64,000 bases of DNA. Origin: Parvimonas micra (GTDB lineage: Bacteria; Bacillota; Clostridia; Tissierellales; Peptoniphilaceae). Below, piece by piece: positions 54,357 through 63,135 of this stretch (positions are counted from its first letter, which is position 1; each line of letters begins with the position of its first letter). The translations under genes were made by a program, and so were the position numbers. The stretch covers positions 310,001 through 374,000 of the forward strand of contig NZ_JAJTJP010000003.1 of assembly GCF_021300775.1 (NCBI RefSeq), read 5' to 3'. A model generated the notes under the pieces. The model searched no databases. It was not told the DNA's origin and worked only from the letters and a program-made list of their open reading frames with translations.

Positions 54357-55370
54357 TTACATTTTCATATCAATAACCATACGACCTGTAATTACTCCAT
54401 CTTCCATTTCTTTGAAAATTGCTGGAGCATCTTCTATTGGACGTTTTTTAACAACTGGAACAACTAAACCTTCAGCACCAAATTGGAAAGCTTCTTCTAA
54501 GTCTTTTCTTGTTCCTACAAGAGAACCAATAATTTCAATACCGTCAAGAACAGTTTTAACAATAGATACGTCCATAGTTTCTGAAGGTAATCCAACAGCT
54601 ACAACTATACCTGCTGCTCTAACAGAATCAATAGCTTGGTTGAAAGCTACTTTTGAAACTGCAGTAACAACTGCTGAATGACAACCACCTGTTTTTTCTT
54701 TAATTACTTCAACTGGATTTTCTTTAAGTCCATTAATAACAATATCAGCTCCACATTCTTTAGCAAGAGCAAGTTTATCGTCGTTAATATCTACAGCAAC
54801 AACATGAGCATTAAAAACTTTTTTAGCATATTGAACTGCTAGGTTTCCAAGACCACCTGCACCGTATATAACAATCCATTGACCTGGTTTTAGTTTAGCA
54901 GCTTTTATAGCTGCATAGCAAGTTACACCTGCACAAGTAATACTACTTGCTTGAGCTGGATCTAGTCCATCAGGAACTTTAACAGCATAATCAGCAGTTA
55001 CAATACATTGAGTTGCCATTGCACCGTCAACAGAATATCCTGCATTTTTAACAGTTCTACAAAGCGTTTCTTTTCCAGTATTACAGTATTCACAGTATCC
55101 ACAACCTTCAAAGAACCATGCAACACTTACTCTATCGCCAACTTTTAAGGATTTAACACCTTCGCCAAGTTCTTTTACAATACCAATTCCTTCATGTCCT
55201 AATACACGTCCTGGAACTTTCCCAAAATCACCTTTTGCAACATGTAAGTCAGTATGACAAACACCGCAGTATTCAATGTCAATTAATGCTTCTCCATAAC
55301 CTGGTTTTCTAATTTCTCTCTCAACTACTTCAACACCAGTACCTTCTTTGTTAACAACTACAGCCTTCAT
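54357..55370 (-). CDS. adhP: Zinc-dependent alcohol dehydrogenase (AdhP type)
   Basis: 337 residues of the medium-chain family. Catalytic zinc ligands are in [10 protein letters not shown] and GHEGIG; the structural zinc has the four Cys of [15 protein letters not shown]; the NAD-binding motif is [15 protein letters not shown]. It reduces acetaldehyde to ethanol or the reverse. AGGAGG precedes the ATG. It stands alone. Confidence 0.95.
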   Translation of the reverse strand: MKAVVVNKEGTGVEVVEREIRKPGYGEALIDIEYCGVCHTDLHVAKGDFGKVPGRVLGHEGIGIVKELGEGVKSLKVGDRVSVAWFFEGCGYCEYCNTGKETLCRTVKNAGYSVDGAMATQCIVTADYAVKVPDGLDPAQASSITCAGVTCYAAIKAAKLKPGQWIVIYGAGGLGNLAVQYAKKVFNAHVVAVDINDDKLALAKECGADIVINGLKENPVEVIKEKTGGCHSAVVTAVSKVAFNQAIDSVRAAGIVVAVGLPSETMDVSIVKTVLDGIEIIGSLVGTRKDLEEAFQFGAEGLVVPVVKKRPIEDAPAIFKEMEDGVITGRMVIDMKM

Positions 55371-55570
55371 AAAAAACCTCCTTTAAGAATATTTAATAAC
55401 TCAAAAATAATTAATAATTACAGAGTAATTATAAGGTTTTTGAATTATATCCTTTTACAAGCTTATTATAACTCTACAAAGAAATCTTGTCAAGTTATTT
55501 TAACAAAATAATTTAAAGATTTTTTTGACTATCGTAATTCTATTCAATAATATATACCAAGAGATAAAAA

Positions 55571-55601
55571 AACACCTACTAGATTAATATCTGTAGGTGT
55601 A
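55571..55601 (-). terminator. Terminator after the M18 aminopeptidase gene
   Basis: Stem ACACCTAC/GTAGGTGT with a 13-nt loop, followed on the minus strand by TTTTTTT. Confidence 0.8.
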
Positions 55602-55606
55602 ATTTA

Positions 55607-56980
55607 TTATAACATAAATGCCTTATATGCTTTGTAACTCATATAAATATCTACTTTACTTGTAACTTCATATGGTGAGTGCATACTTAATGTAGCAGGA
55701 CCAGCATCTAAAACTTCTGCCCCATATTTTGCAAGAAGTAATGCGATTGTTCCGCCACCACCTTGGTCAACTTTACCAAGTTCTGCAGTTTGCCATACAA
55801 CATTATGTTCTTTAAATACATTTCTAACTTCTGCTAAAAATTCAGCATTAGCATCGCTTGAACCAAATTTTCCACCACTTCCAGTATATTTGCAAATTGA
55901 AATACCTGAGCCTATTACAGCTGCATTCATTGATTCACAAACTTCAGGGAAATCAGGATCTAATCCTGCTGCAACGTCAGCTGATAATACTTTTGAATTT
56001 TTTAATGAACGATTAACTTTAAGTTGGCAAAAATCTCCTTCTAAATTAACAAGTTCAGTCATTGTATTTTCCCAGAAATATGAAGCCATACCTGTATTAC
56101 CCATTGAACCAATTTCTTCTTTGTCCATGAATAATCCACAAGCTGTTCTCTTTGGATTTTCGATTTCAAAAATAGCACGCATTGTTGTGAAAGCACAAAC
56201 TCTATCATCTTGACCATATCCGATAACCATTGATCTATCAAGTCCTAAGTCTCTAGCTTCTCCAGCAGGTACGATTTCTAGTTCAGCAACTCTGAAATCT
56301 TCTTCTTCAAAATTATATTTTTCTTTTATTAATTTTAGAATGTTTTCTTTAACAGCATCTTTTTCAGTATCTTTTAAAGGAATATTTCCTATAAGGATAT
56401 TCATTTGTTCTCCAACAAGAGCTTCACGAGCTGTTTTTGCCATTTGATTTTTAGATAAGTGAATTAATAAGTCTGTTACACAAAATACTGGATCATCCTT
56501 ATCTTCACCAATGTGTACTTCTATTTTTTCTCCAGCTGAATTATAGATAACTCCATGAATTGCTAGAGGGATTGTAGCATATTGATATAATTTAACTCCA
56601 CCATAGTAGTGAGTTTTCATTTTTGTTAAATTATTTGCTTCATACAAAGGATTTTGTTTAACATCTAAACGTGGGCTATCAATATGTGCTCCAACAATAT
56701 TTAATCCATTTTCTAATGGTTCAGTTCCCATTACAAATAAAGCTACTGATTTATTTTTATGGTTTAAATAGAATTTATCTCCTGCTTTGAATTTTTCTCC
56801 AGACTTAAAAAGTTCTTCTAAATCTCTAAATCCATGTTCTTTAGCTTGACGGATAATTTCTGAACATGCAAGTCTTTCAGTTTTTGAAACTGATAAAAAC
56901 TTTTTGTAGTCTTCTGAAAAACTAAAAACTAAATCTTTTTCTGCATCTTCAATTTGTAACCATGCACTTTTATTTAACAT
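55607..56980 (-). CDS. M18-family aminopeptidase
   Basis: 457 residues, the normal length. Metal ligands are in GAHIDSPRLD, MDKEEIGS and the C-terminal ATLSMHSPYEV; GYGQDDRVCAF is also conserved. It removes N-terminal residues, preferring Asp/Glu in many homologues, in the cytoplasm as a large oligomer. AGGAGG precedes the ATG. Confidence 0.93.
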   Translation of the reverse strand: MLNKSAWLQIEDAEKDLVFSFSEDYKKFLSVSKTERLACSEIIRQAKEHGFRDLEELFKSGEKFKAGDKFYLNHKNKSVALFVMGTEPLENGLNIVGAHIDSPRLDVKQNPLYEANNLTKMKTHYYGGVKLYQYATIPLAIHGVIYNSAGEKIEVHIGEDKDDPVFCVTDLLIHLSKNQMAKTAREALVGEQMNILIGNIPLKDTEKDAVKENILKLIKEKYNFEEEDFRVAELEIVPAGEARDLGLDRSMVIGYGQDDRVCAFTTMRAIFEIENPKRTACGLFMDKEEIGSMGNTGMASYFWENTMTELVNLEGDFCQLKVNRSLKNSKVLSADVAAGLDPDFPEVCESMNAAVIGSGISICKYTGSGGKFGSSDANAEFLAEVRNVFKEHNVVWQTAELGKVDQGGGGTIALLLAKYGAEVLDAGPATLSMHSPYEVTSKVDIYMSYKAYKAFML

Positions 56981-57055
56981 AACCTTCCTCCTAATATAAA
57001 AATTTCAACAAGACAATTATAACATAAATATATTTTTAATTAAAGAACTAGCAAT

Positions 57056-58327
57056 CTATCTTATAGTAACTTTTCCCGCTTGACATTCAATCCTCATATT
57101 AACATCTGAATTTCTGTTTTTTCTTCCTTGTTTTCCAAATCCCATAAAAGATTCCCCAAAAATTCTAACACTTCCCATGCCAACATTATACTCGTATTCA
57201 ATCTCTCCATACATTTTTTCAACATCAAGTGTAGCATTCCCTGCATTTACATTAAGTTCAAACATATCTTCGTATTCAACTTCTCCTTTAACATTTCCTG
57301 CATTTACTTCAACACCGAAGTTTTTAACTTCAAGATTGTTTATATTTACATTTCCTGCATTTACTTGTAAATTGAAGTTTTCAAGTTCCAATCCGTTGAT
57401 TTTGAGATTTGTAGCATTTATTTCTCCTGAAATTGAAATATCCTCTGGAACATAAATAGTAAGATAAGAATCTTTAATAAAATCACTATCAACTATTATT
57501 CCATTATCATCAACATGACCAACTAAACCCCTATTATAAATTTTTAGTTTGTTTTTATTTTTCTCACAATATAATTTAGTTCTTTTTAATTTTTTTGATT
57601 TCACTCTTACCAATTCATCTTCACTTATTTCAAATTTCACACTTAAAGCATTTAAATCAATTTCTATATTATCAATACCCTCAAAAAAAGTATCCATATT
57701 TTCATTTGAATAGTCCATTTCGTCCTCCTCATAAATTTCATAATCTTCATCTTTACTAGATCGATAATTAACTCTAACATATTTTTTTGTATATTTATCT
57801 GGATTTTTAGAAATATCCTTAATCAACATTTTATATAGTCCTTTTATCAACCATACAAAAATATACAATAAAATAATAAATCCTATAATCTTCACGCCCC
57901 AAGCAAGAACTGACTCTAAACTAAAAATAATTGAAAACGGCAAAGTAATTAAAGAAATTATTAATCTCACAACCAAATATGCAATCCAAAACACCAAGAA
58001 AAGACTACAAATTACAAAAATTGGAACTAATAATGGTAATATTGGAAAAGATAAAATTCCAAGCCCAAAAAGAGAGAACTTTTTCCAAAAGCTTCCATTT
58101 TTCTTTCCATTTCTTTCATTTCTCTCTTCTTCTATTTCAATATCTTCTGCTAAAATTTCCATAGCAATTTTTCTTGGATTTCCAAAACTTTTAGGAACTT
58201 CATCATCAAGACCTATTCCTTGTTCATCAAACATTTCATTATAAAAATTCTCTACATTCTGTCTTTCTGTACTAGATATATTTTTTAGATAAGACATAAG
58301 TTTTCGCATAAAAGTTCTTCTATTCAT
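57056..58327 (-). CDS. DUF1700/HAAS-domain membrane protein with DUF4097 beta-domain
   Basis: 423 residues from the second of two adjacent ATGs (58327), which is best spaced from GGAGG. The N-terminal helical domain (1-75; FMRKLMSYLKNISSTERQN) is the HAAS/DUF1700 type, followed by three or four membrane helices (about 90-170) and a C-terminal DUF4097-like beta-roll with repeating INxLEVKNFGVEVNAGN. Such proteins are coupled to PadR regulators, as here (8-bp overlap). They are linked to envelope stress, but the role is not certain. Confidence 0.85.
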   Translation of the reverse strand: MNRRTFMRKLMSYLKNISSTERQNVENFYNEMFDEQGIGLDDEVPKSFGNPRKIAMEILAEDIEIEEERNERNGKKNGSFWKKFSLFGLGILSFPILPLLVPIFVICSLFLVFWIAYLVVRLIISLITLPFSIIFSLESVLAWGVKIIGFIILLYIFVWLIKGLYKMLIKDISKNPDKYTKKYVRVNYRSSKDEDYEIYEEDEMDYSNENMDTFFEGIDNIEIDLNALSVKFEISEDELVRVKSKKLKRTKLYCEKNKNKLKIYNRGLVGHVDDNGIIVDSDFIKDSYLTIYVPEDISISGEINATNLKINGLELENFNLQVNAGNVNINNLEVKNFGVEVNAGNVKGEVEYEDMFELNVNAGNATLDVEKMYGEIEYEYNVGMGSVRIFGESFMGFGKQGRKNRNSDVNMRIECQAGKVTIR

Positions 58328-58631
58328 CATTACCTCCAACAATTTGATTTACATGCTTAACATATATATTCCATTTTTCTTTATTAAAATTTAAAACATC
58401 TCGACCTGCCCCGGTTATACGATAATATCTTCTGTTCCTACCATCAAAAGCGACATCATAACTTTCCAAGAGACCGTTTTTTAAAAGCCTTCTCAAAACA
58501 GGATAGAGAGTTGACTCTGAAATTTCAATGGTAGCCATAAGTTTCTGAGTAATTTCATAACCATAGGTGTCACTTCTGTTAACTATTGCCAAAACACAAA
58601 AGTCTAGTATTTCTCCTTGAATCGAAAACAT
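58320..58631 (-). CDS. PadR-family transcriptional regulator
   Basis: 103 residues from ATG 58631, which has AAAGGAG upstream; 15 further codons are open before it but lack an RBS. The winged helix has DTYGYEITQKL, SESTLYPVLRRLLKNGLLE and GRNRRYYRITGAG, all typical of PadR. It probably represses its own operon with the DUF4097 gene. Confidence 0.92.
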   Translation of the reverse strand: MFSIQGEILDFCVLAIVNRSDTYGYEITQKLMATIEISESTLYPVLRRLLKNGLLESYDVAFDGRNRRYYRITGAGRDVLNFNKEKWNIYVKHVNQIVGGNDE

Positions 58632-58742
58632 AACTACTCCTTTCATAATTATTATTAAGTTACATATATTATACAACGTATAATATCATATGTCAACAAG
58701 ATATAGTAATTTTATATAATTTTTATATTTCTTTCAGAAATA

Positions 58743-58768
58743 TTATTGTTTGTAAACAAACAATAATT
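58743..58768. repeat. Perfect hairpin beside repeat R3
   Basis: ATTATTGTTTG-TAAA-CAAACAATAAT, an 11-bp perfect stem with no T run after it. It abuts the dispersed repeat R3 and is absent from R1 and R2. Confidence 0.6.
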
Positions 58769-58847
58769 GAGATCTTTCGACTCCGTTACACTGCGCTCAA
58801 GATGACGTGTTGGTGGCTTTTCTTTGCAAAGTAATATGACGTGAACT
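58769..58847 (+). repeat. Dispersed intergenic repeat, copy R3
   Basis: Contains TTCGACTCCGTTACACTGCG, CTCAAGATGACGTGTTGGTGG and ATATGACGTGAAC, matching R1 and the right half of R2. Confidence 0.8.
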
Positions 58848-58977
58848 ATTTTTTTATACAACATATTTATAATTACCTTTTATTAAATTGTTTTTTTTTT
58901 CTGATATTTATACTTTTAAGTATTTTTTGAAGTTTGTTTACTACTAACGTCTAGCACTTAAACTTTGATATTCTCCT

Positions 58978-59098
58978 ATACGTCATCTCGAGCGTAGTGA
59001 ATCTAGCCCTAACTTTGCTTGTTTACAAGCAATAGTAGGTCTGACGCAAAGATTGTTCAAATCTTTGATTTGAATACAATCGACTGTGGAAATCTCAC
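58978..59098 (-). repeat. Dispersed intergenic repeat, copy R4 (inverted)
   Basis: On the minus strand: GAGATTTCCACAGTCG, GCGTCAGACCTACTATTG, CAAGCAAAGTTAGGGCTAG, ATTCACTACGCTCGAGATG, ACGTATAGG, matching R2 closely. R3 and R4 face each other across 130 bp, so the gap 58677-59199 holds an inverted pair and no gene. Confidence 0.8.
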
Positions 59099-59152
59099 AC
59101 TTTTGTTTGCAACAAAAGTGAATGTATCGAAGATACATTAAAAATTCACATA

Positions 59153-59184
59153 AAAAAACAGCGAATTAAAAAATTCACTGTTTA
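59153..59184 (-). terminator. Terminator after the TtcA-like gene
   Basis: Imperfect stem AAACAG-GAATT/AATTC-CTGTTT with one mismatch, followed by a T run on the minus strand. Confidence 0.65.
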
Positions 59185-59199
59185 AATACTTTTATTTAA

Positions 59200-60117
59200 T
59201 TAATCATAAAATGGATTGTCGTTTTCGTATTTTTCGTTGAAATCGACTTTACGTCCATTAATTTCATATCCCAATAGTAAGTTGATATTTACATTTTCAG
59301 CTGCTCTAAAAATTGAACTATCTACATTTTTAAAGTCTTTTTTCAAATTTTCAATTAAGTCTTTTATCTGATATCTTTTATTTCCAATTTTTTTAGCCGC
59401 AACCATACAAGCACAGTTTAAAGGCATAAGTCCCGTTGACTTCATCCATCTTATTATATATTCTTCTTCTATAAGATATAATGGTCTTATTATTTCCATA
59501 TCTTCAAAGTTTTTCGCTTTTAGTTTAGGCGGCATTGTCTTAAAACTTCCTGCACATAATAAGTTTAGCATTGTAGTTTCAATAACATCATTAAAATGAT
59601 GACCTAATGCCAATTTATTACAACCAAGTTCTTTAGCTTTTGCATAGAGTGACCCTCTTCTCATTCTTGCACACATATAGCAGGGATAATCTCCTGCAAT
59701 TTTATCTGCAACTGCAAAAATATCTGCTGGATAGTATGTAAGAGGAATTTCAAGATATTTTGCATTTTCTAAAAGTAACTCTTTTATGGACGGATGATAA
59801 CCCGGATCCATTGCTATAAATTCAAGTTCAAAATTATCTTTTCCATTCTTTTTAAGCTCTTGAAAGAGTTTTGCCATTATCAAGCTATCTTTTCCCCCTG
59901 AAATCGCAACTGCAATCTTATCTCCATCTTCTATTAAATTATATTCTTTAATCGCCTTAACAAATTTTGACCATACATTTTTTCTATATCTCTTAATCAA
60001 CGACCTTTCAATATCTTTTAAATCAGCTCTTTCATTTTCAGGAAAAAGAACAGGACAAGTCGCCTGTAAATTATTCTCTCTATTTTCCATTATATCTTTT
60101 ATTTCCTTATTTTCCAT
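59200..60117 (-). CDS. TtcA-family tRNA thiolation enzyme
   Basis: 305 residues. The PP-loop ATP site is AISGGKDSL (71-79). Redox or cluster-binding Cys are in YPCYMCARMRRG and LNCACMVAAKK. This fits TtcA, which makes 2-thiocytidine 32 in tRNA, or a related Fe-S-dependent thiolase. It starts eight bases after rlmH ends. Confidence 0.85.
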   Translation of the reverse strand: MENKEIKDIMENRENNLQATCPVLFPENERADLKDIERSLIKRYRKNVWSKFVKAIKEYNLIEDGDKIAVAISGGKDSLIMAKLFQELKKNGKDNFELEFIAMDPGYHPSIKELLLENAKYLEIPLTYYPADIFAVADKIAGDYPCYMCARMRRGSLYAKAKELGCNKLALGHHFNDVIETTMLNLLCAGSFKTMPPKLKAKNFEDMEIIRPLYLIEEEYIIRWMKSTGLMPLNCACMVAAKKIGNKRYQIKDLIENLKKDFKNVDSSIFRAAENVNINLLLGYEINGRKVDFNEKYENDNPFYD

Positions 60118-60124
60118 ATTTCTC

Positions 60125-60607
60125 CTATTTATGATATATTTGATTATTCATAATTTTAAAAGCTCTGTAAATTTGTTCCAATAAAACGACTCTAAATAGT
60201 TGGTGTGGGAGTGTGAATTTTGAAAAAGAGAGTTTAAAATTACTTCTTTGTTTTATTTCATCTCCAAGTCCGAAACTTCCACCAATCACGAAAATAAATT
60301 TCGAATTTCCGTCATTCATTTTTTCCTCTAAAAATTTCGAAAAATCTTCACTATCTATTGATTTTCCTAGAATTTCAAGAGTTATTACAAAATCAGAATC
60401 AGAAATTTTTCCTAGAATTCTTCCCTCTTCTTTTTTTAATACATTTTCAATTTCCAATTTACTTGGTGTTTGTGTCATAATTTTTTCTTCAGGAATTTCT
60501 ATTATTTCTATTTTTGAAAAGGCAGAAATTCTTTTTTTATACTCTTCACAAGCATCTTTAAAAAACTTTTCAGAGAGCTTTCCAACACATAAAATTTTAA
60601 TATTCAT
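60125..60607 (-). CDS. rlmH: 23S rRNA (pseudouridine-1915-N3)-methyltransferase RlmH
   Basis: 160 residues, a single SPOUT domain. VIGGSFGLGDEIKQR and the C-terminal KFTLPHQLFRVVLLEQIYRAFKI...YHK are diagnostic. It methylates pseudouridine 1915 in helix 69 of the 70S ribosome. One base separates it from walJ. Confidence 0.96.
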   Translation of the reverse strand: MNIKILCVGKLSEKFFKDACEEYKKRISAFSKIEIIEIPEEKIMTQTPSKLEIENVLKKEEGRILGKISDSDFVITLEILGKSIDSEDFSKFLEEKMNDGNSKFIFVIGGSFGLGDEIKQRSNFKLSFSKFTLPHQLFRVVLLEQIYRAFKIMNNQIYHK

Positions 60608-60608
60608 A

Positions 60609-61397
60609 TTACACTTCCGTTATACTGCTATTGTCAAATCTCTTTGCAACTTCTAAATTTGTATATTGTATTAGATTTTCTTTATTTAGTATTCCAAAAA
60701 CTTCGTCATAAGCAAGTTTTTCTTCATTATTTGTTTCACTTAAATGACCAAGATATACTTTTTTACATTTATCAGTTACAACTTCTGATAATACATTTCC
60801 ACTTGTAACATTTGAAATATGTCCAAAATCTCCTAATATTCTCTGTTTTAAATTATAATCATAAGGACCATTCTTAAGCATATCTAAATCATGATTTGCT
60901 TCAAAATAAAAAATCTTTGAACCTTTAATTTTATCTTTCATATGATTTGTAATTATTCCTGTATCAGTCAAAAGACTAACTTTTCCATAGTCAGTATTAA
61001 ATACAAATCCCATTCCTCTAGCACAATCATGTGAAATTTCTAAGGTATATAAATCAAAAAGAGAAAATCTGTGCTTCTTTTCAGTGCCGATAACAACAAT
61101 ATTTTCATCTTTAATTTTACCTAATTTTGATGCTCCAGCTCTTAAAGTTTCAACATTACTACAAATCTTAATATCATAACGTCTAGAAAGAACTCCCGCT
61201 CCTCTAATATGGTCAATATGTTCATGAGTTAAAAATATTAAATCAATTGTACTTGGATCAATTCCTAAAATTTTAAGATTGCTTTCAATTTTCTTTCCAC
61301 TAAAACCCGCATCTATTAAATATCTTCTATTATCAACTTCTAAAAAGCAACAATTTCCATCACTTCCACTAAAAAGCGGACAAAATCTTAAGCCCAT
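60609..61397 (-). CDS. walJ: MBL-fold metallohydrolase, WalJ/YycJ type
   Basis: 262 residues from ATG 61397, which follows GGAGG; an ATG five codons earlier overlaps that RBS. The metal motif is LTHEHIDHIRG, with FSGSDGNCCFLE at the N-terminus and HDCARGMGF later. The family is related to RNase Z/beta-lactamase folds and in B. subtilis lies with walK and rlmH. A DNA-metabolism role has been suggested for YycJ. Confidence 0.9.
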   Translation of the reverse strand: MGLRFCPLFSGSDGNCCFLEVDNRRYLIDAGFSGKKIESNLKILGIDPSTIDLIFLTHEHIDHIRGAGVLSRRYDIKICSNVETLRAGASKLGKIKDENIVVIGTEKKHRFSLFDLYTLEISHDCARGMGFVFNTDYGKVSLLTDTGIITNHMKDKIKGSKIFYFEANHDLDMLKNGPYDYNLKQRILGDFGHISNVTSGNVLSEVVTDKCKKVYLGHLSETNNEEKLAYDEVFGILNKENLIQYTNLEVAKRFDNSSITEV

Positions 61398-61506
61398 ACT
61401 TCCTCCATTCATACAAGCTTTATTTTAACATATTTTTGACAAAAAATCCAAAATTTTACATAAAAAAACTCATAATTATTTCAGTAAATGATTTATTTTT
61501 TAATCA

Positions 61507-61538
61507 AAAAAGTCATCTTGAATTCCAAGATGACTTTT
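61507..61538 (-). terminator. Terminator after the selenium gene cluster
   Basis: Stem AAAAGTCATCTTG/CAAGATGACTTTT with loop AATTC, followed by a T run on the minus strand. Confidence 0.85.
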
Positions 61539-61579
61539 ATAAAGTTTTTAGATATTAAATTATAAAAAAATATTCATTT

Positions 61580-61804
61580 TTATAATTCCTTACATTCTTC
61601 CCATTCTATATCTTCTGTTTTTAAAAGTTCTAATATTTGATCTTTAAGCTCTGGACTACATTCCCATGCAATTCCACATCCTGCTGATAGAACTCTTGGA
61701 ACTGGTACAAGTTTTCCTTGAATATTATTTTCTTTACATGCACTTTCAGTTGCCATTGCCTCTGCAGAAGTATAAAATGTTATATACAGCTTAGTTTCTT
61801 TCAT
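61580..61804 (-). CDS. DUF3343 protein, putative selenium/sulfur carrier
   Basis: 74 residues. It has a ferredoxin-like alpha/beta pattern (YITFYTSAEAMATESACKEN) and conserved Cys in SAGCGIAWECSPE. DUF3343 genes sit next to yedF, yedE and cysteine desulfurase genes in selenium-using anaerobes. Its ATG overlaps the yedF-like stop by one base. A role as a Se or S shuttle is inferred from this linkage. Confidence 0.85.
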   Translation of the reverse strand: MKETKLYITFYTSAEAMATESACKENNIQGKLVPVPRVLSAGCGIAWECSPELKDQILELLKTEDIEWEECKEL

Positions 61805-62010
61805 TATTCAACCGTTATTTCATAGTCTAAGTCAACTTCTTTTACAGAAACTTTTTTACCTTGACTAGTTGCATAATGAGTAATATTTTTTACTACATGA
61901 GCTTCGCTAGCTAATACTTTGTATGTTTCTTCTTTATTTTCTTTAAGAGCATCTTGTAAAATTAAAACTGGTTCTGGACAAGATAATCCTCTAACGTCTA
62001 ATTCTTTCAT
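61804..62010 (-). CDS. TusA/YedF-like sulfur or selenium carrier
   Basis: 68 residues. The active-site motif is LDVRGLSCPEPVL with the reactive Cys in CPxP; HVVKNITHYATSQGKKV follows. The protein is the short TusA-like form without the DsrE-like C-terminal domain found in full YedF. It sits between yedE and the DUF3343 gene. Confidence 0.88.
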   Translation of the reverse strand: MKELDVRGLSCPEPVLILQDALKENKEETYKVLASEAHVVKNITHYATSQGKKVSVKEVDLDYEITVE

Positions 62011-62027
62011 ATCAATCTCCTTAAATC

Positions 62028-63131
62028 TTATCTAGTTTTTTCTTTCTTTAATCCTAAGAAAGCTATGATAAATAAAACAAATATTGAAGCAACAACAAAT
62101 ATTTGTCCATTTAATCCTGGACCACCTGCTGCAGCCTTAATTCCTTTTGCTGCATTTTCAACTGCTGCTGAACCACCAGCTAATTTAAAGTTATGAGCTA
62201 AAGCTGCTCCAACAAACATTCCTAGAACTGTGATAACTGAATCTGATGATCCTGTTCCAGCAAGAACTAATTGTCTTAAAGGACAACCACCAAGTAATAC
62301 AGCACAGAATCCTACTGCATACATTGATAAGATATTCCAAACTGTTTGAGCATGAGCTATCGGACCAAAAGGAACGAATTTAAAGTTGTTTGTTGCTAAA
62401 TTATAAACTAACATAACTATAAAAATACCACTAACTACTGAGAATAATCTAAAATCTTTTAGTAAGATAATATCTCTTATTGAACCAGCAAAACACATTC
62501 TACTTTTTTGAGCAATTACACCAAATAAAAGACCTACTCCAAGTGAAGCATACCAAATTGCATGAACACTTCCTGGACCTTTTTGGCTAAATGCATAAAG
62601 TGAAGGAACTGCTATAACTAAAGCAAATAGAACTGCTACAACTAATGGGAAAGCATACCCATTTTCTTTTTTGGTTGTATAAGCTCTTCCTAAACTGAAG
62701 CCTTTTCTTAAGAAATAAGCACCAGTAGCAATACCTGCAACAAATCCTACAAGTCCTACATATGCACTAATATCTCCTGCTGACATTCTTAAGATCATTC
62801 TTAAAGGACATCCTAAGAATACTAGAGCACATACCATCATTATTACACCTAAGAAAAATCTTATAACTGGTGAAGAACCAGCTGTTGATCTGTATTCTTT
62901 AGTGAATATTGAAATTAAAAATGAACCAATAATAATTCCTACAATTTCTGGTCTAAAATATTGAACCACTTCCGCATTGTGGAACTTCATAGCTCCTGCA
63001 GTATCTCTGATAAAACAAGCTATACAGAAAGCCATATTTTTTGGATTGCCTAAATATGCAAGTAATGCTGCTCCCAAACCTGCAATAATGCCTAATGTAA
63101 ACAATCCTTTTTTTGTGTTAAAAAAACGCAT
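62028..63131 (-). CDS. yedE: YedE/FdhT-type selenium metabolism membrane protein
   Basis: 367 residues from ATG 63131 (AGGAGG seven bases upstream); a start seven codons earlier lies before this RBS. About ten membrane helices. The paired motifs FLGCPLRMILRMSAGD and LLGGCPLRQLVLAGTG, plus KSRMCFAGSIRDI, are typical of YeeE/YedE transporters with conserved Cys. It probably imports a reduced selenium or sulfur species. It starts just after the cysteine desulfurase gene. Confidence 0.92.
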   Translation of the reverse strand: MRFFNTKKGLFTLGIIAGLGAALLAYLGNPKNMAFCIACFIRDTAGAMKFHNAEVVQYFRPEIVGIIIGSFLISIFTKEYRSTAGSSPVIRFFLGVIMMVCALVFLGCPLRMILRMSAGDISAYVGLVGFVAGIATGAYFLRKGFSLGRAYTTKKENGYAFPLVVAVLFALVIAVPSLYAFSQKGPGSVHAIWYASLGVGLLFGVIAQKSRMCFAGSIRDIILLKDFRLFSVVSGIFIVMLVYNLATNNFKFVPFGPIAHAQTVWNILSMYAVGFCAVLLGGCPLRQLVLAGTGSSDSVITVLGMFVGAALAHNFKLAGGSAAVENAAKGIKAAAGGPGLNGQIFVVASIFVLFIIAFLGLKKEKTR

Positions 63132-63135
63132 ATGA

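Noticed and set aside
57128-57455. Plus-strand ORFs with repeated FPAFT-like units
   Set aside because: They are the antisense of the repeating DUF4097 beta-strands on the minus strand.
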